Below are positions 13,652 to 25,877 of a stretch of 64,000 nucleotides of DNA, piece by piece (positions within the stretch are counted from its first letter, which is position 1; each line of letters starts with the position of its first letter). Source of the DNA: Paracentrotus lividus (lineage: Eukaryota; Echinodermata; Echinoidea; Camarodonta; Echinidae); the NCBI GenBank assembly GCA_940671915.1, contig CALNVZ010003429.1:23442097-23506096 (forward strand). The letters are read 5' to 3'. The translations under genes were made by a program, and so were the position numbers. The notes beneath the pieces were generated by a model. That model was not told the DNA's origin, made no database searches, and saw nothing but the letters and a program-made list of their open reading frames with translations.

Positions 13652-13997
13652 GGTAAGCACCCGTTATTCCGAAGGCTCATAATTCCGAAGGATCTTTATT
13701 CCGAAGATTCGTTATTCCGAAGGTTCGTCATTCAGAAGGTTCGTGATTCCGAAAACGAAATAGGGTTCGTCATTCCGAAGGTTCGTCATTCCGAAAACGA
13801 AATAAGGTTCGTTATTCCGAAGGTTCGTCATTCCGAAAACGAAATAAGGTTCGTTACTCCGAAGGTTCGTCATTCCGAAAACGAAAAAGGGTTCGTTGTT
13901 CCGAAGGTTTGTCATTGCGAGGAGGGGTGTCATTATTTTAGGGGTATCGGGGGCTAGCGGGGACTAATGCCTCACACATTATATAAGTGTATGTACT

Positions 13998-14143
13998 GAT
14001 GTGTTGGCTCACTGGATAGAGCGTCTGCCTTACAAGGGTTGTGAGGTCGATAACAGGTGGCGTTAACCAAAAGTGTGAAACCCCCACTTTTATGCATAAA
14101 ATGCTCTGCGGATTCTTAAATATGCCTATCTACCTGATGGACA
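13998..14143 (+). mobile_element. tRNA-derived SINE-like block
   Basis: TTGGCTCACTGGATAGAGCG resembles a tRNA A box and D arm. It is followed by an anticodon-arm-like TCTGCCTTACAAGG (possible UAC, Val-type) and a decayed B box, GAGGTCGATAAC. The spacing fits a tRNA head, but the arms are too mismatched for a working tRNA gene. The downstream part runs into the assembly gap. Confidence 0.55.
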
Positions 14144-14168
14144 NNNNNNNNNNNNNNNNNNNNNNNNN
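14144..14168. other. assembly gap, 25 N
   Basis: A fixed-length run of N inside the foldback element; the true length is unknown. The frame read across it on the minus strand is meaningless. Confidence 0.98.
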
Positions 14169-14624
14169 AATGTTCCTGAGCTAATTATGACAGTGCAGAA
14201 AACTCCCCATTTCATCAATATGGTGTGTGCAACATTTTCGCTTGCGCTCGCATATATATAGACCGCGTGCGTTTTTAAAAGAATTTGGGTGCGAGAATGG
14301 CGGGGGGGGGGGGGGAGGTACAAAGTTTGATTCACTGAACAACGGAAAACTATATTAATCTTTTCGCATTTTTGTAAGTTTCTACAGTAGAATTGGAGGC
14401 TACAGCCCCCCCCCCCCGCCGCTTTATCTTCATCCTGGTTTTCAAGAGAGATTACAATAAAAATGAATTATGAGTCATTATAAAGAGCTTTTCTTTCGCT
14501 TCATGCTCTGCATATCAAATTCAAGGGAGGTGATATCATCTTGTTAGTTAGAAATATAAAAAAAAAAAAAAGCAATGTGCTTTAAATGCACAGCCTCCAT
14601 GTAATTTAAAAAATGTAAGCAAAT

Positions 14625-15335
14625 TTTCGGCTCGCGCTCGCGCTCGCTTGTCCATGACCTCGTTCGTATAGGCCGAATTATAGGTTAAAAAGAAATGTCT
14701 ACAAATTCACGCATTATATGATTTTGTGTTTTTTTTCGCCCCGAATCTTTGGATTTGTCATCTGTGTGTGGATGAATTTGAAAGTAGAAATGAGGCAAAT
14801 ATGCCTGAAATACAAGCAAATTCACGTTATTAGAAAGGAGATGATCATTATACCTTTTAAGGAATAGAAAAAGAAAGGTATAATGAGACACACTGTGCAT
14901 TTAAATACCACATTCAGGCCTTAACAGCAAAATTTTCCGGCTCGCGCTTCGCGCTCGCAAGTTTCAATCCTTGCGAAAAGTTCTGCTTTTTCACATTTTT
15001 AACCCTTATAAAAATTTTATTACGGATCTGTAAAATCTAAGAGGGAAAAAAGTTAAAAAAATACACTACTTTTAAGGTTATGTAAAGCCAAAATTTCGGC
15101 TCGCGCTTCACGCTCGTAGAGTTTTCGTAAAAAGTCCATTGACTGATTCCGACTCCAAAGTGAAGTAATATAATGTTATAATTTTCCGCTCACGCTTCGT
15201 GTTACAACATATTTTTGCTAAAAGGGATGTTATCATCACCTCGTAGAGGATTAAAAGAAAATCATGACTTAAATAAACTGCCTCGGGTTAGTTATGGAGC
15301 AAATTTTCGGCTCGCGCTTCGCGCTCCAAGGTTTG
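14625..15335. repeat. repeat modules with the GGCTCGCGCTTCGCGCTCG motif
   Basis: The motif, with small changes, occurs near 14631, 14939, 15100, 15187 (weak) and 15310, each after an AAATTTTC-type lead and spaced roughly 90-310 bp. The same motif in the opposite orientation occurs at the window end (63880-64000), so this is a dispersed family and not unique to the foldback element. Confidence 0.75.
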
Positions 15336-15929
15336 CTGTTTAAGAAAAGGCCATCTTTTCAATTTTCGAATCCCCCCGGAAATAATCCTAGTTTACGGGC
15401 CTGAGCCTATTGATCACCATTTGAAAGAATTTCGATAGATCATACCCTTTCCACCTCATAACAATAATTGAACACTTAAAGGTGATACCCTTCCCCCTCC
15501 AACACGCCTGCCCCCAGTTTTCCCGGCTTCGCCACAGATTATATTCAGTTTTGGACTAATTTACAAAACTTATTTTATTTCGCGATTACGAACCTTCAAT
15601 GACGAGCCTATTTCGTTTTCGGAATTACGACCCTTCGGAATGACGAACCTATTTCGTTTTCGGAATGCTAACTCGGAATGACGACCCTATTTCGTTTCGG
15701 AATGGCGAACCTTCGGAATGACGACCCTTTTTCGTTTTCGGAATGACGAACCTTCGGATAACAAACTTCGGAATAACGCCACAAATGTTCGGTTATTAAC
15801 GAACCTTTTTTATTTTCGGATAAATAACATCGAGGTATAGGCATTTTACGTGTTTCGGAATGACGAACCTCGGAATAATGGACCTTCGGACTGATAACGA
15901 GACCAGTCGGAATTACGAAGTGTTTAACC

Positions 15930-16900
15930 GTTAAAACTTTAGGGGAAGAGGGCGCTTCCTCTCGTGCAAAGCGACGCGGCATAGACTTTTTGTTATTTTG
16001 ACACAGTTTTTTCACTTTGTTTTCCTGTTATGGCGAGGAACTATCTTTTTCAAAGAATGGAATCAACTTGAATAGTACGCTAAGGTCCGAATTTTTACGA
16101 AAATAGGAAATAATTATTGCAAGGGAAACAAAAGTTCCTGTCACTTGTGTTCAATTCGAAAATCCTTGTAGATAGACAAATTCGCTGTTTTATACATATG
16201 GCCAAATTTTGCTCCAAAATAGCTCTTTAACGCTGCACTGTCATCTTCCTCGATTACGCTATTAATTATATTAACCCTTAATGATAAGCGTTTTTAAAGC
16301 TTGAATTCTCCAGTTTCCAAAAATTATGGTACTATCTCGATTGGTAAAAAAGTGTTCTGTCCTTTGAACATTATACAAGAATCTTTACTCGATGGGTCAT
16401 TATATTTCCGCATATCAATGATATCGAATGTGGACTGGCGTCTTCGCAAGATTGTGACAAGGTCTACTATTTATATCATAATCGTTTGAACATCATCTAT
16501 TCTGAATAAAGATTCTGATTAAACTTAGCACAATGGTAGTATAGGCTTGCCAAATGTCTTTTCCCCAAATCTGGTTCTGAGCATCTACCTACGAAAACTA
16601 TGATTAAAATTCAATATTTTATTCATGTCCGGACTTTTCCTCGACGGATCGACTGGACATTCCTTTACGACAGGGAAGTTTTCTTAGGCGAGTTTATTGT
16701 GGCGCTAAGTAATATTGCATGCGTTGTCATCGGTTTCGCTTTCCCGCGTTAGGCGGGGTTTTGTTTCAGCTTGCGTGCATTTCCATAATTCATGATTAAT
16801 GTCTGCAGTTATCTCCTCAAATAATGACGCGTCTTTTGTTAAATTTATGTCATACGTGATTTACATTTCGTTGGAGTTGAATTGATATATGTGATGATAT
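15930..16900. repeat. interrupted second copy of the 7326-8300 repeat
   Basis: Continues the dispersed repeat on the right side of the foldback insertion. It matches 7341-8300 in order, but with frequent one-base insertions and deletions. From about 15.6 kb onward the sequence shows the same indel-rich texture as the downstream 14-kb duplicate. Confidence 0.75.
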
Positions 16901-19630
16901 ATCCAAATTGTGGATTTTATTTGTATCTTTGTTCGTGTATATGCTGTTATCCTGCGAGCGGGCGGACAAACAGAGCGCCTTTTTCCTATATGATTGTGTT
17001 TGTTCGTTTTTTTTTGGGGGGGGGGGGTGGTCTCTCTTTTTCATGTCAATCACTCATTGGTGTTCCGAAGCGAATATAAATAAAAGGGTTGTTTAAGTGG
17101 TCCCCCTATTCCCTATCTGTTGGCAATCAATCAATATCCATTTAACAAGAAAGGAAAAATCATAATCCTATATTTTTACTCATACACTCGATTAGATTCT
17201 ATTGGGATATTGAAATTTCGTGCTGCTATAGGCAATTATTAACCCATAGCAAAACTAATTATTATTTTTCATTGGGTTTTTTCTGAGATGGCGATTGGAT
17301 TATTAATACTTCAAACTAAATGTTACTTGTTAGTTAGATTTTCTTACTTTTTAAACAAAAAGCTATTAATAGAACAATATAGAAAATTCCATTTTCTTAC
17401 ATATTATTTTAGTTTCGAAATGGGTTTATACCTTCAATTTCCAAGATATGAATAACATCTTATTAGTTATTGTTCTGTATGCGTAAACAGTGAAATTAGC
17501 ACAATTATTATTGTTTTATTCGTTTAGTGATTGACAAAAGGCCTTTGTTTGGTGCAATCTGTTTTCTCTATTCAATTGCAAAAGCGCCCCATTTGACCAC
17601 TCACTCAACATTTAAAGTAAGGGAATATTCCAAGACATGATACATGAACAGATTTTGTTGCACCAGTTATATCAAACTGTTTGGAAATAGATTATTAAGG
17701 CAGGTTTTCACATGTAACTATACAAATTTTAGCTAAGTTGCATGTGGAGGAATAAATGTTATCTGTTTGACGTTGATGGATCTGTACTTTCAACGGGAAC
17801 TCGAATGATTTATTGCCATCCAACTTTGAATACAAGCGTTAGCGAGAGAGAAGAGAGGAAAGACGAAGAGAGAGTAGAGAGATGGAGAGAGAGATGAGAG
17901 GCGGAAAGCATCCACAGGGTTCTAGATGCCGGAAACAATTACTAACTTGAGTAGTCAATTTTGTTTCCCTTATTTAATTTTCGGATCGCGTTAAATTGAA
18001 CCGAAGAGAAAAGCACCGTCTTGCAATCGGTTTTAAACGCACATAGAAGATAGAATGAAGTAGAAGAGAAAAGAAAAAAAAAAAAAAAGAACGTTAGTAG
18101 GCCTATTTCCATTATCATGGCTTTGGAATGAATATTGTATGTTATTCAAACGGTCATATTTTATGTGGACGTCCGAACGGGCCGATGTTAATTTGACAAT
18201 TCTGTTACATTTTGACCTTGGATTGCCTACAGTATTTGTTACAAATTTATATTGCTTGATTCCATTCCTTATGTGACCAAAGGACTGAACAATGACGGAG
18301 TCTTGAACTTGGAATGTGTTTATGGCTCGTATGTGTAGGGCTAACGTATTATCCTCGACAAAAGAAAGTCTCAAAAGGCAAAATTATTTGGTTCTTCATT
18401 GATTTGCCTACACTAACAGTGCATAGGCCTATATCGTTTGTTTTTTTACCTGCTTTAAGTGCACGTCTCTTGATTTAATTAACATGTGTTTGAGATTTGT
18501 GAACAAATTGTAGGTTATGCATTTATTGTCACTCTTAAAGTTTTGGAAACAATATGCCCCTTCAGCTGTACATCAACCATAGCCAAACAATGCGAAGCGA
18601 TTTGGCCATGAGAGGGGACCAAACAATAAGTACTGCACTTCCCGGCAAGTGAAACAGGGGTGCTATCAACTTTTAATTGGTCTTATAAAGCCTAAGGTAC
18701 GGGCAGCGAAGCTTTTTTTTTTTAAATGGACGGGGTGAGGCGAAATTGAGGGGGGGGGGGCGGGCATAACAGGAACCCACAGCTCCGCGGCCCCTGAGTG
18801 TATCTGTCTTGAGAACATAATTTTAATCTCTCATCTAAGACCATTAGAAATGATAATGCCGCCAGCATAACAATTTGTTAAGGTGAGTCACACTTCCGAG
18901 AGAACGAATGTCTAACAGAACTTAACGAATGAACTCGAAACCAACACGACAGGGTAACGATAACCCATGTTTTCTGTAGACGAAAATGTCAAGTTCCATG
19001 ATTGTGTTCCTCCTTCTTTTCGGGTCTGTTGGATGCGGGTTCCTATATGCAGACTCGTGTGTTTGTTTTGAGTGCTCGTGTTAGCTTCTGTAAACACCGT
19101 CCTCATTTGCTACTTGTATTGTGGTGTGTTTACGAAGTTCCGGGCTACTTCGCGCGAACCCTAACATTTCACATTTCGAGATCTATCGGAACAGTGTGAC
19201 ACCACTTCAGATTTCGCGTTTCCCCTGGGGAAAAATGTTTTCTAGTACTTTTTGGAATAGCTCTTCTAAAGGAAACGCGCTGATTGACCATTTCAAGACC
19301 AAACGGATAAGTATTCATCTGATGGGAAATTGAATAAAACGACTTCTAACCTGCTTGTTTACGATGTGGCAATTAATTAAAAAAGTTAAATATTTTGCAC
19401 GGGATATATAAGGCTCTTGGTCAGGGTAGCACTAAACGGAGATTTTATCTACTGTTATACAATGTCACACACACTAACAGCGCATTAACTATAAACATAC
19501 AACACCCACTCCCACATACTCACTCACACACACACTTCACACACTTCACACACACACACAACCACACAGGACCACATACAATTGGCGATCCATGGTGAGG
19601 CGCAAAAAACACGGACGGCCCCTTTATTTC

Positions 19631-19861
19631 TAGTCCTAGAATCGGACGTTTATATCGCTTTCATTATCCACCTGTTCGACTGCCCACGCTTGATGGCGCG
19701 ATCCCCGAGATTGCTACGCTCGAAAAAAAAAAAAAAACATAAAATTTTTTTTTCTCGAGCGTGCAATTTCTCGGGGATCGCGGCGATCAGCCCGTACCGT
19801 AGTGCAAGTCGCGAACAGTGTGTGATAGTGAAACTGATTAAACGTTCCGATTCTGGACTAT
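19631..19861. mobile_element. hairpin MITE-like element, copy A version
   Basis: Long inverted arms with TAGTCC near both ends and the inner palindrome GGCGCGATCCCCGAGA, A-run, T-run, TCTCGGGGATCGCG. The equivalent in copy B is 34291-34518, so it predates the separation of the two copies. Confidence 0.65.
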
Positions 19862-20381
19862 CTCTCTATTTTCCCTGATATACACCAGTTGAACATACCA
19901 TAAGGTTAATAACATTATATCCAAGAAAACTGCCTTTTGCGCCCTTTTATTTTTCCGTATGTTCTCCCAAATCATGTATTCCGCCCGCTGCTATACACAC
20001 ACAACACACACAACACACACCCATTACACCACACACCAACAACACACACACACACACACACACACACACCACATCCAAAACATGCGCGCACCCATTCGAT
20101 GCCATTCTGACAACTGGTAGCAGAAAAAACAAAAACAAATTGAATATTAGCTAAATATATTTCATTTTTTGAAATTATTATTTTTTCATGTTTTCGTTCT
20201 TGCTTAATCACGTGTAAAATTTGATTCTCATTTGAGGAATTAGTAGCGGGTGAAGACCACGATGCACTGATAGATTTTTTAACCGGCATGTTTATATATT
20301 ATTTCGTTCTATTGTACATTCTGTTTAGCAGCAATTCAACTCCAAAACCACGTCTTCTGTGGACTGTTATATCCAGCCATC

Positions 20382-23300
20382 ATTGGATCGTCTTGTATAA
20401 TATCAACCTCACCAAGTCTACCTGCTGGTGCTGTGTACTCTTCCTGCCGGTGCATGCGTAGTGTATGGATGATTAAAGACCATAGGGATCTATTTGGAAG
20501 ATATTATTCGCTTAGCCTCGGCAAAACCCTTCGACAGATATCCGTTAAATATGTTCTTGGTCTCTTGTCATTCAGCTATGTTCAGGTATAATGGAATATA
20601 GAACCTTTGCCTAGGTGCACCACATCATGTTACAAAAAAATTTTCAAAAAAATGAACTAAATTAATAAGTGACCTCGCGTTTATAATTAGTAACTCTGAG
20701 ATTTATGCAGTGGGAGCACAGAATCAGAGGCCAAACTCTCCTGTCTTTTTTCTGGAATTTTGATTGTTTTTTATTTTGGCTATTCGTATTCTTTTAACTT
20801 TACTTACATTAAACATAATTTCTTACGTCGTGTCTACACGATTAATAGATTTTTTTTAAAACCTTTGTAATCGACCCTCGCTGTTGTGAATAAGCAGGTG
20901 GATATACACCTTCTTCTTTAGAGGTCGGATCTTTATCCTTTCGATACCATTTACCATAAATTTCTTGTTGAAAAAAATAGTTTTTAAAGTACAAAAAGTA
21001 AGCTCTTTTTTAACTATATTTTAAGCATAATGGAACCTTAACTAAAATTGTCTTCGCAATATGCTTTCTTTCACAGCTCATTGATTGCTGTACTCTCTAT
21101 CGTCGGCCCTCCATTCGTCGGCCGTCTCTTCATGTTGGTGCATGCCTTCCTTGCTACAGTGTTGCATTAACTGCCATAGCAACGAGTTAACTTCACAAAT
21201 TGGCAGTCTTTTTTGTTCGTCTAAGCGGTACGAAACTTATGTAATCAAGTAGTTATTTTGCTATGCCAATAAGTAAAACTAGACGTGCATATTTATTTTT
21301 CCTTTCAATAGCAGACCTTTATTTTTTCCATGCACACATTCTTTAGAATAAAAAGATTAATTTAATTTTACATAATTGCTGTCTTCATACAGATTATTGT
21401 TTGGTGTGTATCTCGATTACGCCTTTTTCTTTGTTAGGAACTTCATTTTCATATTGTCAGACATGCTAGGGGCCTGTCTCCTAATTTCCCTTTATATAAT
21501 AATGGATATGATACTAAAAATGTCAATATTTTTCAAAAAGATATGGCGATGGGCTATGGTATGGTCATATTCTTACATCAGATTTGCTCCTAAAAATAAT
21601 TAGTCCGCTTAGACAACTTTATCCTGTGCCCAATCTGCTTGCTGCAACAAGGACCATCCTTATCGGATCCTTCACAACCTGATTCCAAAAGCATTATATT
21701 TTATGTCTGTTACCTTATTCTATCTTTTTTCTTCTTATCTGAGCAGGTTTTGGGTATTGTATTTTGATGCTTTGTGCTAATATGGAACTGGCACCGCTGT
21801 GGCCGGGGGAAAAATTACAACTTATTCTACAGTATTGCGTCAACTGGCTTTGGAATTGGGATGGTTCTTCCTCCATTTCCTTGCTAGAAGTCCCTACACG
21901 ACGGGCTTTATGGGCTGGAGGCTGGCGTACTTATCGATGGGCCCCTCTGATTGCCATATATTGTCCCCCATGTGCGGTGGGCGTATAGTCGGAATCGCAA
22001 AATGGTTTCAAGAGTGTGCCGAGGTCTCCCCATTTGGAGCTCGATGAGGAAGAGGATGAGGAGGAGGAGGAGGAGGAGGAAAAGGAGGAGTTGCAGCAAA
22101 ATAAGCACGAACGAGAAACAAAACGTGACAGTAATATAAATCCAACAGGTTTACCAGAACTTTTTACATACCTAGGATATTCATATTGTTATATTAGGGA
22201 TATATACAATATTGTTTTCGGAGAAAGCAACCTTTGAACAAACGTCAGTTGTGGCCGTTTGGCATAGTTTATACTTTTTTGCTCCATTTACATTTTATGT
22301 ACATCTTAGATGGACAATGTGCACGTATTTATTGCGATTTCTACTATTGTATGTATTTTCTTTTTTATCAACAAATTTTTCCTTTTTTTTTTCTGTTTAT
22401 TGCGATTTCTCCTCCAAAGAAGCGAACAGCCTCACCGGTTTGAAGTTTTATCGCTAGGTCACGGACAGCCTTCGTTCAATACAGATTTTTAATATGGACC
22501 CTGTTCCTGAATGTTGGCGATAGGAGTAGGTTTTGCTATTTATATAAGTCTACTCGGGCTGTGCACTCTTTCTGGTATCCCCACGCCTGCAAATTGGTCG
22601 AATCTCGATCCAGCAATCACTGTTTACTAATGACCTTAATCGGCCCGTCAATAGGAAAATATGTCAGCAGATATTACTGCTGTGGTGTAGCTCGCTACAA
22701 CATTTAAAATCGGTCAGTCTACATATCTTCCTACTGCTACACTTAATATCAGGTGCTTTCTCGTCTGCGACGCTTTCTTCAGCCAACTCTACGCCATGTT
22801 CAGTAACATCGTGTTTTATCGTGCGATTCCATAGGAGGGAGGCAACACCTGGACCATTGATTGTGAGGGAGAGGGCGTCAGGATGTCAAGTTTGTATGTA
22901 GCTTCTTTGCGTCAACGAATGTGGCCTGCGGACTTCCGGTTGTTTATAGTGCGGCGTAATCTTAATCATGGTAAGGGTAATATAAATAAATCTATAATAC
23001 GCATGGAAAGTCCCGAAGTGATCCATTTGAAGAAAAAAAGAAGAAGCAAAACCACTTATCAAGTACAGGTTATACAGTGTTAATCACTTTTTAGAACTTA
23101 CTGTAACTAGTGAATGTAGCCTTTATATTCCATTTCAGTTCGCGCCGATATGAAGATCTTGTACAAAATTTTAGTAAGATATACACAATAAATACCATCT
23201 TCCAGCCCACGTGCCATGCATGTGCTGGTCTGTAACAATTTTCACTCAGAAGTGTTCTGGTAAGAAGTAAATAGAGATAATTTCGAAGCTACAAGTCTCC

Positions 23301-23737
23301 CACTGCTACCTGAGGCTGTCTCTCTTTTTGACATATCAGAAGTATATGTCTAATGGGAAACTTTTCTCTATTGAAGATCTCTATATCTGTTATCAACTGG
23401 CGTAGGCCCATCCCCCACTAACAAAAGAAAAGCGTCCGCTCCTACCGATTATTGAATACCTCCACCCCCCCCCCGCCTACTTACAAAAGATAGAAATCAG
23501 TTTCCTACGTCCGTGCTGTTATGAAATCTGCATCATGGCATATTGTAAATTGTATTTATATATGCACTATCGCAAACTTTATAATTTTTTTTGTATTTCG
23601 TTTGTAAAGTATTGATTCTGGATCGCTTTTTCGTCATTTGGTCCGCAACATTCAAATTACTAGCTGGGATATTGATCGTCCTTGTCTCCTTCTCATAACG
23701 ATCATCCAGATGCAATCGAAGTCATATATATCTCCAT
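20382..23737 (+). pseudogene. disrupted copy of the SLC16-like gene b
   Basis: Five blocks line up with the exons of gene b: about 20382-20585, 21077-21227, 21747-22124, 22420-22970 and 23609-23737. Each carries several small insertions or deletions. The start codon reads ATTG, the frame breaks in every exon, and the exon 3 donor side is altered. The blocks remain recognisable (ATGATTAAAGACCATAGGG, the GAG-rich run, GGGAGAGGGCGTCAGGA). Because noncoding DNA around it has the same error style, I think the gene is broken by sequence quality rather than by evolution. If the reads confirm the bases, it is a true pseudogene. Confidence 0.75.
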
Positions 23738-25834
23738 CTAATATCTTATGCCTATACTGTGCCTTATCAAAAAAACTGGGACAGGTGGATGAAAGTCTTA
23801 CTCAAAATTTCTGTCCAAAGTATGATGCTTTATATTTGATGTCAATAGATGCGCTGAAACTCTTATCTTTCAAATTCAATTTAAAAATATATATGTATAT
23901 TGGACCACGGAATCATACAAACGTGTTTAATGGCGGCTCCTCAAAAGGTTTGCACACAAAATGGCCAAGAAAATTGAGAAATATTGTATCATCAACTTCT
24001 CAAAAATAATGCGCAGACTTCCTTTTAACGTTCAATATCTTTTTGTGAAACTATGCTTTCAGAATTCATTTAATTCATTTACTTGATTTTTTGCTCCTTT
24101 TTTGGTATTTTCTTTCTATATTGAATATTCCCTTCATCCTTGAAAGGAAAGAAGAAACTTTTTGTCAACCCAATAAGGAGATTTGCATTTGGCATTACAA
24201 ATGGCGTCCGTCCGTCCCATCATTCGTCTGCCATCGTTTCCGGCCTCCGTTCCGTCAACACGGGCTGACCAGCACATCTGGATATTGCGCTTTATTTTAC
24301 TATTATTAATGATTATTTTTTTTTACCCAATGTTACGCTTGTAATAAAAATAGGTAACAAACATTGAATTCACTTGTTTTACTCGTGTTTATTACAATAA
24401 CGAAGAAAATGTGCTTTCATGGAATGAGAGGTTAAATTGTGACCTTGATTTTAAATTGAGAAGGAATGATTTATGTAGTGATTTGGCGTTGGTGGTGGTT
24501 GATGATTTAGTGGCTGATTGATTGACTCATCGATTGGTTGATTTTTTTTCGTTGATTAGTTTTTGCCCTTGGGTTTTTCTTGGTTTGTTTGATTTATGGA
24601 TTGATTAAATGATCGAGCAAGTGATGAATGATTAAGATGATAGATTGATTTTTGAATAGATTGATTATTTGATTTATTCATTGTTTTTTTAATGATTGAT
24701 TGATTGATAGATTACTTTTTTGATTGATCAATAGATTATTAAATCATTGAATAATCACCTCAAAAGATTCAAGTAAATAAAAAGAAACTTTTAAATAATA
24801 TTTTGAACAGCATTAATTTCGAACATATATGGCAAAGATAATGAAAACGTCAAGAGGAAGTCTGGGTGATTAGCGAGAAATCTTCAAAATCACATTTCTC
24901 TTTTCTGCTCATTGTGCGTCAAGCTCTCTTTTTTTGACGTCGCCCCGACGCAAAAACATTTCCGTGTCACTCAAGCGTGAACAAACTATTTTGTTAAATG
25001 CCAGTTTGAAAGATAAGACTTCGATGCATCTATTAGCTCTAATTGAAACAAAATGCTCATCGATAGATTTTTTCAAAACTTGTCCCGTTTTTTTGCATCT
25101 ACGTCTTGTATATTAAAGGAACAGTGTTACAGAACAATTTGAGAGCCGTCGACTCTAAAATCGTGGCCAATTCAAGTCAACATCTATGGATCGTACGTCC
25201 GCTGTCTAGCTGACAATTATTTCTAAATCTATCCATCTTGCCAAGTACTTTATGGAAGAATGTATAGATGGTATGCTTATATTAAACAACAAAAATTCTG
25301 GACGTATACTGCCAACTCGTACCAAGGTGGTTAAATAATTGTTGTTGTTAGATCACACCTTTCCATAATACCTTTAAGATCGCCCGCTGGTCAATGAGCA
25401 CATATTTCCCATTCATGAATTATTGTTAACATAAATATTTAATATATACGGTAATATACACGTGTACTACTGAACGTACATGCTTTAGTTAAAAACTTTA
25501 GTTGTCCATATTCCTTACTTATACTTACCTCGTACCTGTCTCGTGTAAACCGCCATGGACTTGTATAATGAACATCCAGCTATCCCCTGTACGGCTATAA
25601 ATGTTTTTTCAGCTTTGTCTCTGCCCCAATCTTCTCTAACATTCAATAGTAATACTCGAGTAAGGTCATCAAAATACTATTAAGTCTCTCACAAACGAAG
25701 TTAAAACGTCTACACCAAAACTGTTCTCAAGAGTCCACGAATGCTATAATTTGCACTTTGTTGTATCCATTGGATGCTCTCTCTTTAACATACACCAGAC
25801 GTACCCACAGTTTACGCACTCACATATACGTTCA

Positions 25835-25877
<43 letters not shown>

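Larger units (their letters stand above)
13652..15929. mobile_element. foldback-type DNA element (about 2.28 kb) with satellite-like inverted ends
   Basis: The ends read GGTAAGCACC and, on the right, a degraded complement ending TTTAACC. Both ends are built of a roughly 42-bp tandem unit containing TTCCGAAGGTTCGTCATTCC and AAAACGAAATA: direct at 13656-13935, inverted at about 15585-15915. The flanks are GTAAACTT (13644-13651) and GTTAAAACTT (15930-15939), suggesting an 8-9 bp target duplication with local sequence error. The related repeat at 7326-8300 continues through GTAAACTT without interruption and serves as an empty site. No transposase is visible. The interior has a SINE-like block, a 25-N gap (14144-14168) and GCGAGCGCG-type modules. 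Long inverted ends with an 8-9 bp duplication fit non-autonomous foldback, MULE or hAT classes; I cannot choose among them. Confidence 0.7.

Noticed and set aside
13601-13957. Repetitive protein-like frames on both strands of the foldback element end
   Set aside because: The tandem unit is 42 bp, a multiple of three, so frames stay open on both strands by arithmetic; there is no start context or family.
13998-14070. A possible functional tRNA gene
   Set aside because: The B box is decayed and the acceptor and T arms do not pair; a tRNA-derived SINE head fits better.
20382-23737. Treating the broken copy A gene as a functional frameshifting gene
   Set aside because: Breaks occur in every exon at random positions and equally in introns, with no slippery-site pattern.
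23638-24009. 123-residue frame overlapping the end of the broken gene copy
   Set aside because: Not conserved in copy B; arises from frameshifted noncoding sequence.
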